Source: Polyangia bacterium (GTDB taxonomy: Bacteria; Myxococcota_A; Polyangia; Polyangiales; Polyangiaceae). From it: DNA of 47,430 nt. The position numbers were made by a program, and so were the translations under genes. Each line of letters starts with the position of its first letter. Positions within the stretch are counted from its first letter, which is position 1. Location: the NCBI GenBank assembly GCA_030426145.1, contig JAUHZF010000024.1:1-47430 (forward strand), in the 5' to 3' direction. The notes under the pieces were generated by a model, which had not been told where the DNA came from, made no database searches, and worked only from the letters and a program-made list of their open reading frames with translations. Shown in pieces: positions 1-6,423 of this stretch.

Positions 1-774
1 GCGCCCGGAGCGCACCGCACGGCCTGAGCGGCCGGAGCGCCCCGAGCGCAGCGGACCGAAACCGGCGTACAAACCGGCGACCGAACCGGCGCACAAGCCA
101 GCGCGCAAAGCTTTCGACAAACCGGCCGGCACCTTTGGCGAGAAACCCGGGACCGGGCCCAGACACGGGGCCAAACCCGGCCCGAAACCGGACCACAAGG
201 CTAAACGTCCTGGCAAGGAAGGTGCTGCCTCTGCGGCCCCGGACCGGCGCGCGCACACCGAAGCCAAGAGCCGCGCCCCGCAACCGGCCTTGGCAGCCGA
301 CACGCGCGGCGGCGACGCCCCGCCAAGGCGCGGCACCGACGCCGGTCCCTGAGGCCGGGCGACGGCCGGCTCCGGGTTGGTGGGGGGGTCGGGGGCCACG
401 GGCTCCGGCGTCCGGTAGCCGCTCGCTCCGGTGCCCGGAGAGCTCGCCTTGGCTGCTTTTGCCAGCTTGGAGAGCGCGAAGAGCTTGGCGAGCGAACCCG
501 CCACGTGCTCCATGGCGTCATCGACCGCCTCGTGGTCGAGGTCGAGCTGCTGCAGGCTGTCGAGGGCGCCACGTACCTTGTCGAGCGCGTCGGAGACCTC
601 GCTCAGGTCCTTCCCCTCTTTTTTCTCGATGCGGTGCAGCACGCCCATCGACTGGGCGATGGGGGCGGCGATCTCGAGCAGGTCCTCCGGGGCCTCCGGA
701 TGGGACTGCAGCGCCGACAAGGCGTTGGCCAGGGTGCTGCGCGCGGACTTCGCGAGTTCGATCGGGTCGGCCAT
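1..774 (-). CDS. Helical N-terminal domain protein, end unresolved (PilZ-associated type?)
   Basis: The ATG is at 774 and the product begins MADPIELAKSARSTLANALS. The first ~120 residues are amphipathic helices rich in Ala, Leu, Glu and Lys. A Pro/Ala-rich linker (~122-155) follows. I recall similar helical domains preceding PilZ domains in myxobacterial proteins, but no PilZ domain is visible here, so this is a weak inference. The frame stays open to the left edge, yet below 352 its translation looks like the antisense of the + strand tail. Only 353-774 is well supported as coding. A G7 run at 382-388 could hide a frameshift. A TAGGGT box at 785-790, 10 bases before the ATG, supports the start. 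Confidence 0.5.
   Translation of the reverse strand, partial: MADPIELAKSARSTLANALSALQSHPEAPEDLLEIAAPIAQSMGVLHRIEKKEGKDLSEVSDALDKVRGALDSLQQLDLDHEAVDDAMEHVAGSLAKLFALSKLAKAAKASSPGTGASGYRTPEPVAPDPPTNPEPAVARPQGPASVPRLGGASPPRVSAAKAGCGARLLASVCARRSGAAEAAPSLPGRLALWSGFGPGLAPCLGPVPGFSPKVPAGLSKALRAGLCAGSVAGLYAGFGPLRSGRSGRSGRAVRSGR
2..352 (+). CDS. C-terminal basic, proline-rich tail of an incomplete protein
   Basis: The frame is open from the left edge and stops with TGA at 350-352. It encodes about 116 residues dominated by K, R, P, A and G, with an RPERPER-type run at the start and several KPA/KPG units. This composition is typical of disordered RNA-binding tails, such as those on RluB-type pseudouridine synthases or DEAD-box helicases of myxobacteria. 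No catalytic domain is in the window, so the function is not assigned. It overlaps the open frame of the - strand gene at 1-774. The two frames share third codon positions, so GC at third positions cannot decide between them. The repeated K/P pattern favours this strand over positions 2-352. Confidence 0.5.
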   Translation, partial: RPERTARPERPERPERSGPKPAYKPATEPAHKPARKAFDKPAGTFGEKPGTGPRHGAKPGPKPDHKAKRPGKEGAASAAPDRRAHTEAKSRAPQPALAADTRGGDAPPRRGTDAGP

Positions 775-784
775 GGCGAAGAAA

Positions 785-790
785 ACCCTA
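785..790 (-). promoter_or_regulatory. Candidate -10 box (TAGGGT) close to the start at 774
   Basis: On the - strand, CTAGGGT lies 10 bases before the ATG at 774, and no Shine-Dalgarno sequence is apparent. The spacing fits transcription starting a few bases before the ATG. It is one of several CTAGNNT boxes at this distance in the window. Confidence 0.35.
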
Positions 791-877
791 GCAAAGAACC
801 TTCGCGGCGTTTGACCTGATACCGCGCACTTGTCGAAAAGTTTCCCGCCTCGCCGCCGCCTGTTACCGCAGAACGCA

Positions 878-1678
878 ATGGCAAGTCGCGAGCGCACATT
901 CCGGTCGATGCTACGGCCGGGGCCGAAGTTCGACGCCTCGGCTGCGGACAAGCCCATCCTCGTCTTCGACGGGGTGTACAAGTCGTACCGTGCCGATCTG
1001 CCCGTCCTGCGGGCTCTCAACCTCACCATCGAGCGGGGTGAGTTCGTGTTCATCACGGGCCCATCGGGCGCGGGTAAGAGCACGCTCCTTCGCATGGTCT
1101 ACCGGGCCGAGCTGCCCGACGACGGCCGCCTGCTCTTCATGGGGCGCGACGTATCCAGATTGCGACCGGAGGCGGTTCCCGCCCTTCGACGCAACATCGG
1201 CATCGTCTTCCAGGACTTCAAGCTCGTGCCGGGGTGGACGGCCTTCGAGAACGTGGCCATCGCCCTCGAGGTCATCGGTCTGCCGTCTCGGATCATCCGG
1301 AGCCGGGTGTCCGAGGTGCTCGAGCGGGTGGGGTTGTCCGGGCGGGGCGGCGAGCGCGCCGACGTGCTCAGCGGCGGCGAGCAGCAGCGCGTGGCCGTAG
1401 CCCGCGCCATCGTGGGCGAGCCAGCCCTCATCCTCTGCGACGAACCGACGGGCAACCTGGACCCGCAGCTCGCGATCGACATCCTCGGTCTCTTCGAGGA
1501 CATCCACGACACGGGAACCACCGTGGTCTTTGCGACCCACGACCGCACCCTTCTCGACGTGCGGCCCCGACGGGTGGTGGTCCTCGACGAGGGCAAGGCG
1601 ACGGACGCGACCGATGGTCTCGACGCCTTCGACTGGGGCGATGAGGAGTCGGACAGCGGCATCAGGGTGGCGTCATGA
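878..1678 (+). CDS. ftsE: FtsE-like cell-division ABC transporter ATPase
   Basis: This is the ATPase of the FtsEX complex, which transmits ATP hydrolysis through FtsX to periplasmic amidase activators during septation. The protein shows Walker A (GPSGAGKST), a Q-loop (VFQDFKLVPG), the ABC signature (LSGGEQQR), Walker B with catalytic Glu (LILCDEPTGNLD) and the switch His (FATHD). A C-terminal tail of about 25 acidic residues exceeds the usual ~220-230 aa FtsE. The frame opens at a TTG at 830. I prefer ATG 878 (MASRERTF) because it is the first ATG; ATG 908 is also possible. The stop overlaps the next start as ATGA at 1675-1678, implying translational coupling to ftsX. Confidence 0.9.
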   Translation: MASRERTFRSMLRPGPKFDASAADKPILVFDGVYKSYRADLPVLRALNLTIERGEFVFITGPSGAGKSTLLRMVYRAELPDDGRLLFMGRDVSRLRPEAVPALRRNIGIVFQDFKLVPGWTAFENVAIALEVIGLPSRIIRSRVSEVLERVGLSGRGGERADVLSGGEQQRVAVARAIVGEPALILCDEPTGNLDPQLAIDILGLFEDIHDTGTTVVFATHDRTLLDVRPRRVVVLDEGKATDATDGLDAFDWGDEESDSGIRVAS

Positions 1679-2550
1679 GGGGCTATCGCTTTCTAGGAAC
1701 TTGGCGCGCGGGGCGCAGCAACTGGCGGCTTCAGGCGCTCTCGATCTTCTCGCTCGCCGTGGCCTTCGTCTGCTTGGCGTCGGCGCTGCTCGTGGTGACC
1801 AACCTCACCACCATTCGCGATCGCTGGTCGCGCGCCGGCCGCGCCACCGTCTATCTTCGCGATGATGCGTCCGAGGCCGACATTCGCGCCCTCGTGACCG
1901 CGCTCGAGCAAACCGAGGGCGTGGCCAGCGCGCGCTACGTCTCGCGTGAGCTCGCCCGCGACGAGGTCCTGGCCGAGAGCCAGGCCAGCGAGCTGGCCGG
2001 TCTGCCGCCGGAGGCCTTTCCCGCCTCGGTGGAGCTGCGCTTCGACGACAGCGTCGACGACATGAAGCTCAACATGCTCGCCCTCAAGCTGCGCTCACTG
2101 GGCTCGGTGGAGATGGTCGAGACCTACCAGAAGTGGACCGAGAAGCTCTCGGGGCTGCTCACGGGCGGCGTGACCGCGGCGCTCTTTCTGGCCTTGGTGG
2201 TCTTCGGGGCGGTGGTGAGCGTGGTCGGCTCGACGATGCGGCTGCTCCTGGAGAAGCGACGCATCGAGGTCGAGGTGCTTCGCCTCGTGGGGGCGACGAC
2301 GCGCTTCGTGTGCCGCCCGTTCGTGGTCGAAGGCGCGATGCAGGGCGCGAGCGGTGCTGCGGCGGCGACGGCCCTGCTGGCGATGCTCTACCTGCTGGTG
2401 CGAGGAAAGTTCGACGAGCAGCTCGGGTTGCTGCTCGGGGTGAAGCCCGCCTTCCTGCCCATGCCCGTCATCGCGGGCATGGTGGCCATGGGTGCGATGC
2501 TGGGTGCGGCCACCGCGTGGCTCAGCCTGCGAAAGGCCGTGAAGCAGTGA
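1675..2550 (+). CDS. ftsX: FtsX-like cell-division permease
   Basis: Inner-membrane partner of FtsE, 291 aa, the usual size. One membrane segment lies at about residues 22-45. It is followed by a ~115-residue periplasmic loop rich in charged residues (the region that contacts EnvC-type activators in characterised systems), then three more segments at about 162-182, 222-245 and 266-286. The sequence LLEKRRIEVEVLRLVGAT between segments 2 and 3 matches the cytoplasmic loop typical of FtsX. The start overlaps the ftsE stop by 4 bases, and the stop overlaps the GTG of the next gene by 3 bases. The three genes are therefore almost certainly cotranscribed and translationally coupled. Confidence 0.92.
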   Translation: MRGYRFLGTWRAGRSNWRLQALSIFSLAVAFVCLASALLVVTNLTTIRDRWSRAGRATVYLRDDASEADIRALVTALEQTEGVASARYVSRELARDEVLAESQASELAGLPPEAFPASVELRFDDSVDDMKLNMLALKLRSLGSVEMVETYQKWTEKLSGLLTGGVTAALFLALVVFGAVVSVVGSTMRLLLEKRRIEVEVLRLVGATTRFVCRPFVVEGAMQGASGAAAATALLAMLYLLVRGKFDEQLGLLLGVKPAFLPMPVIAGMVAMGAMLGAATAWLSLRKAVKQ

Positions 2551-3482
2551 AGCGCGCCATCGCCGCGGCGCTGTTGACCCTCTCGCTGGCGAGCTCGGCA
2601 TCCGGGCAGCTCTCGCCGCGGGCCACGGGCGCGGAGCGCGACTTCGAGTCGCTGCTGAAGAACCTGGACGCCCGCGAGAAGAAGCTCGCCTCCGAGGTCG
2701 AAGCGCTCGGGCCGCGGCAGGACGTCGTCGACAAACGCATCCTCGCGCGCGGTCGGGCCTACTACCGCATGGTCCGCGCGGGCCTCTTGCCCGTGGGCGG
2801 GGGCTTCGAGGAGCTGGTGGACCACGCGGCCAGCCTGGAGCGTCTGCGTGCCGCGCTCGCGCGCGACCTCGCCGAGAAGAAGCGGCTCGAAGAGCGTCGC
2901 GTCGCCGCGAGCAACGAGCTGCGCAAGGTGCGCGCCGAGCGGGCCCCGCTGATGATCCAGCGCCAAGCGATGACCCGCGCGCGTTCGGCGATGGCCCAGG
3001 CGGAGGAACGCCAGCAGGCCTTCTTGCGGGCCTTCGGTGGCCAGTCGCTGCCCATCCCCCACACGGCGGTCTACGGCACGACGGGGCCGTCGCCCGGCGG
3101 TGCCCCTGCGAGCTTCGTGCAGCTCCGCGGCCAGATGCCCTTCCCGGTCGGCGGCCGAACCGAGGTCATCCATCCTCGTGGCGACGACCAGGGGATCTTT
3201 CTCGTGACGGCACGCGACGCCGCCGTGCGCGCGGTCTACCCGGGCCGGGTGGTCTACGTGGGGCCGAGCAAACACGGCACCACGGTGGTGCTCGACCACG
3301 GAGAGCGCTTCTACACGGTCTACGGCAAGCTCTCCCACGTGGAGGTCCGCAAGGGCGAGCTGGTCGCCGATCGTGGGCGCATGGGCTGGGTGCTCCGCTT
3401 CGGCGACAAGAGCCCGATGCTCTACTTCGAGGTCCGCAAGGGCGAGAAGCTTCTCGACGCCGCCCGCTGGCTCGGCCTCTAG
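2547..3482 (+). CDS. EnvC-like murein hydrolase activator (coiled coil plus degenerate LytM)
   Basis: The product is 311 aa from GTG 2547, which overlaps the ftsX stop. A signal peptide (~1-20, cut near ASG) precedes a long Lys/Glu/Arg/Ala-rich coiled coil (~30-175), a linker, and a C-terminal M23/LytM-type fold (~205-305). The metal-binding motifs of M23 peptidases are lost: the usual HLHFEVR is MLYFEVR, and the first His/Asp motif is HPRGDDQG. This matches EnvC-like proteins, which activate amidases without cutting themselves. Its position after ftsEX supports that role. A longer in-frame extension reaching back to 2133 runs through ftsX and is not credible. Confidence 0.85.
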   Translation: MKRAIAAALLTLSLASSASGQLSPRATGAERDFESLLKNLDAREKKLASEVEALGPRQDVVDKRILARGRAYYRMVRAGLLPVGGGFEELVDHAASLERLRAALARDLAEKKRLEERRVAASNELRKVRAERAPLMIQRQAMTRARSAMAQAEERQQAFLRAFGGQSLPIPHTAVYGTTGPSPGGAPASFVQLRGQMPFPVGGRTEVIHPRGDDQGIFLVTARDAAVRAVYPGRVVYVGPSKHGTTVVLDHGERFYTVYGKLSHVEVRKGELVADRGRMGWVLRFGDKSPMLYFEVRKGEKLLDAARWLGL

Positions 3483-3544
3483 CCCTGGGACGAGGTCGTG
3501 CCCGCGCCTTGCCGCGGCTCGGTGCTGAGGCGTAAGGCCAGGCC

Positions 3545-4267
3545 ATGGCACGGTGGATGATCGTGGGGGCGCTGGCGGCGCTGAGCTGGGTGGCTTGCGG
3601 CGGAGACACTGCGGCTTCGGACGACGACGACGATGGGGGGCCGAGCTCCGGCGCGGGGGCCTCTGGCAGCGGCGGCGCGGGCGCCGGTGCGACCACCGGC
3701 GCGGGGATGACGACTGGCGGAGGAGGTGGCAGCACGCCGATTCCTTCGGTCGAGGTCTGCCTCGCCCCGTGCTCGACCCCGGCCGACTGCGCGGTGCCCA
3801 ACGCGCCCGCCTTCGACGCCGACAACTACGCGTGCGACGAGGGCGCTTGTCGCTACCTCGGCTGCAACTCCGACGCCGAGTGCATGGCGCAGGGCGACTT
3901 CGTCTGTCGTGACCAGTTCGGGCTCTCGACGTGTCTCGTCGGCTGCACGACCCCCAACGACTGCGGAGTGCAGACCAGCCCCGCCTACGATGCCGACAAC
4001 TACGCCTGCGACGCAGGCGCCTGCGTCTACACCGGCTGCAAGTCGGACGCGGAGTGCCAGGCTAGTGCTGGCAACAGCTACGTGTGCCGCGCTTTGGCGG
4101 GCGGGGTGGCGAGCTGCATGCCGACGTGCACCACCGCCGCCGACTGCGATCTGGGCCAGCCGGCCAACGACGCCGACAACTACGCCTGCGACGACGGCCT
4201 GTGCATCTACCAAGGCTGCAACAGCGACGCCGAGTGCATGATGCAGGGCAACCTCGTGTGCAGGTAG
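3545..4267 (+). CDS. Cys-rich surface lipoprotein with three tandem repeats
   Basis: A 240-aa predicted lipoprotein with a hydrophobic leader and lipobox (LSWVACGG, Cys ~19), then an acidic Asp run and a Gly/Ser/Thr-rich linker to about residue 70. The rest is three copies of a ~56-residue repeat. Each copy has a C..PC/GC/TC start, a T.ADC or T.NDC step, then DADNYACD.G.C.Y.GC.SDAEC and a closing VCR. The last copy ends right at VCR. The evenly spaced Cys suggest disulphide-bonded modules displayed outside the cell. I do not recognise a named family and assign no function. It converges with the LamG-like gene ending at 4284. Confidence 0.8.
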   Translation: MARWMIVGALAALSWVACGGDTAASDDDDDGGPSSGAGASGSGGAGAGATTGAGMTTGGGGGSTPIPSVEVCLAPCSTPADCAVPNAPAFDADNYACDEGACRYLGCNSDAECMAQGDFVCRDQFGLSTCLVGCTTPNDCGVQTSPAYDADNYACDAGACVYTGCKSDAECQASAGNSYVCRALAGGVASCMPTCTTAADCDLGQPANDADNYACDDGLCIYQGCNSDAECMMQGNLVCR

Positions 4268-4283
4268 CCGCGCGGCGAACCGA

Positions 4284-5156
4284 CTACGGAGCGTCGTCGT
4301 CTACGAGCAGGTGCGCGGCGTGGCGCGCGATGCGTTCCGGTCCGAGCGCTGCGTCGTAGACCGCTGCGTAGAAGATGCGACCGCGTGGCGACCGGCCGTC
4401 TCCGGAACCACTGAGGCGGTTCCCGATCGCGAAATGGCAACCGTCGAGGTTGATGACGTTGGCGTTGCCCACGGTGGTGACCTGGGTCGGCGCGCCGTCG
4501 ACGTAGAAGCGGACGGGTGAAGGTGCGGTCGCGTCGAAGACGGCGTGCACCACCACCCGTTGGCTCATGGGCATGGCACCGACCGCGATGGGGTTGTTGT
4601 CGACGTAGAGCTCGACCTCACCCTCGTTCGCCATGCGGAGCGATAGGCGGCCACCCGAGGTGTTGGCGCCGAAGTGGAGGAGCCGTGAGCCCATGTTGTC
4701 GACCTGAAGGAGGGTCGTGACGATCTCCAGGGTCGCGGCCGGAGCGCCGTGCAGTCGGTCGTAGAACTTCGTTCCACTCACGCTCTCGACCCAGGCCCGG
4801 CCCCAGCTGCTGACCTCCGTCCATTGCAGACCGTGGTGCCCGTTGTGGTCGATGAGCGTCGGCTGCGACGCGTCGTCGAGCAGCAGCGACAGGTTCACGG
4901 GGTTGGGGGCCGCGTCCGCGACCATCGGCGAGTTCGCCGCCTCGTCGAGAAAGTAGCGCGCGACGAGGTTCCCATTCTCGAGCGCGCCGGGCATGGCGCC
5001 GCCTCCGCCCGAGGTGGTGGTGGCACCGCCCTGTCCGCCCGCGCCACCGAAGCTCGACGTGGACCGCACTTCGAAGTCGTCCAACCCCGAGAGCGCACTG
5101 CACCCCCACAGCGCGCCAGCTGCGATGGCGAAGAACGTTCGGACCCCTTGCCGCAC
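4284..5156 (-). CDS. LamG/concanavalin-like lipoprotein
   Basis: I prefer the GTG at 5156 (VRQGVRTFFAIAAGALWGC), giving 290 aa with a hydrophobic leader and lipobox ALWGCS. The ATG at 5207 would put an unlikely Arg-rich segment first. After a Gly/Ser/Thr linker, the sequence has the pattern of a LamG-like jelly roll (~90-285): LVARYFLDE at the start, HGLQWTE, LEIVTTLLQ, GRLSLRMANEGEVELYVDN, VVVHAVFD, PVRFYVDG, and GRIFYAAVYDAALGPERI at the end. Such domains commonly bind glycans or are structural parts of surface proteins. The ligand is unknown. Confidence 0.75.
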   Translation of the reverse strand: MRQGVRTFFAIAAGALWGCSALSGLDDFEVRSTSSFGGAGGQGGATTTSGGGGAMPGALENGNLVARYFLDEAANSPMVADAAPNPVNLSLLLDDASQPTLIDHNGHHGLQWTEVSSWGRAWVESVSGTKFYDRLHGAPAATLEIVTTLLQVDNMGSRLLHFGANTSGGRLSLRMANEGEVELYVDNNPIAVGAMPMSQRVVVHAVFDATAPSPVRFYVDGAPTQVTTVGNANVINLDGCHFAIGNRLSGSGDGRSPRGRIFYAAVYDAALGPERIARHAAHLLVDDDAP

Positions 5157-5236
5157 GTGGCCAGCGTAGCAAACCGGGCGCCGCGCGCGGAGTCGGCTGC
5201 CTGGCATCGGCTGAGAGGCCGTGCTTGATTGCCGTG

Positions 5237-6418
5237 ATGTCGCAACCTTCGCTCTCCCGGGCGGCGCAAGGCATTCGTCAGAGCGTGTTCGCGCGCCTCG
5301 CTCCGCACATCGCGGCTCGTCGCTCGGCGGGTGAGGTGCTCATTCCGTTGCAGATCGGCGACACCTGTCGGCTTCCTGTCGCCGAGGCCTTCGCGGCCGC
5401 GACGGTGACGGAGGACGACATCTCACTCTACGGCGCCATCACGGGCATGCCAGCGCTGCTCGGCGCCCTCGCCGACCATCGCCGAGCCGCGGGCCTCGCC
5501 GCGGCACGCTCGGCCGACCACGTACACGTCGGCTGTGGGTGCACCCACGCGCTCTTCTGTGCGGTGCGGGCGGTGCTCGACCCCGGTGACGAGGTTCTGG
5601 TTGCCTCTCCCTATTGGCCTCTCATCCCCGGCTTGTTGCGCGCGGCCGGCGCTGTGCCGGTGGAGGTGCCGCTCACCCAGGCCATGGTGCAGGGCGAGGT
5701 CGACGTGATGGCTGCGTTGGAGGCCCACCGGACGGAGCGCACACGGGCCGTCTACTTCATCTCCCCCAACAACCCCGACGGTGCGGTGTGGTCCGCGGGC
5801 TCGCTGGCGACGCTGGCCGACTTCGCCACGCGACACGATCTTTGGGTGATCGCCGACGAGGTCTACGCCGATTACGTTTACGACGGCGTGCATCACCACG
5901 TCGCCGACCTGCCCGGAATGGAGGCGCGCACGATCAGCACCTTCTCGTTGTCGAAGAGCCACGGGGTCGCTGGGGCACGCGTGGGTTACGCGGTCGCGTC
6001 GCCCGAGGTGGTGGCGGCATGCCGGCGCATCTCCAACCACACCCTCTACAACGTGCCCGAGTCGATGCAGCGGGTGGCGCTCGCGGCGGTCCAGCATGGG
6101 GATGGTTGGATCGAAGAGGCGCGTGTGGCCTACAGGAGTGCCCGCGACGCCTGCCTCGCCGCGCTCGACGCGGCCGGCATTCGGCACTCGGGGGCTCAGG
6201 GGGGCAGCTTCGTCTTCGCCGACCTGAGCCCTCAGCTCGCTGGGCGTCCGCTTCAGGGACTGCTCGAGGCGGCCATCGCGCAAGGGGTCCTCGTGGCGCC
6301 AGGGGGGGCGATGGGCGAGGGCTACGAGCGCCACGTGCGGATCTGCTTCACGGGCGTGCCCGAAGAAGAGGTGGTCGACGGGGTGAAGCGGCTCGCGCGC
6401 GCGACAGCTTCGTTCTAG
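5237..6418 (+). CDS. PLP-dependent class I/II aminotransferase
   Basis: A 393-aa fold-type I aminotransferase, starting at ATG 5237; a TTG at 5225 is also in frame. Visible features are the glycine-rich phosphate region (GCGCTHALFCAV), PYWP after the small domain, SPNNPDG (NNP motif), a DEVYADYVYDG segment, and the Schiff-base lysine in STFSLSKSHGVAGARVGY (~residue 240). Family members move amino groups between amino and keto acids. The substrate cannot be read from sequence, and neighbours give no pathway. The stop at 6418 is 5 bases before the exporter gene, so the two may be cotranscribed. Confidence 0.88.
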   Translation: MSQPSLSRAAQGIRQSVFARLAPHIAARRSAGEVLIPLQIGDTCRLPVAEAFAAATVTEDDISLYGAITGMPALLGALADHRRAAGLAAARSADHVHVGCGCTHALFCAVRAVLDPGDEVLVASPYWPLIPGLLRAAGAVPVEVPLTQAMVQGEVDVMAALEAHRTERTRAVYFISPNNPDGAVWSAGSLATLADFATRHDLWVIADEVYADYVYDGVHHHVADLPGMEARTISTFSLSKSHGVAGARVGYAVASPEVVAACRRISNHTLYNVPESMQRVALAAVQHGDGWIEEARVAYRSARDACLAALDAAGIRHSGAQGGSFVFADLSPQLAGRPLQGLLEAAIAQGVLVAPGGAMGEGYERHVRICFTGVPEEEVVDGVKRLARATASF

Positions 6419-6423
6419 GGACC

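Noticed and set aside
5614..6423. Upstream extension of the MMPL exporter through the aminotransferase gene
   Set aside because: Its translation is Arg/Gly-rich shadow sequence, and ATG 6424 gives a normal RND N-terminus.
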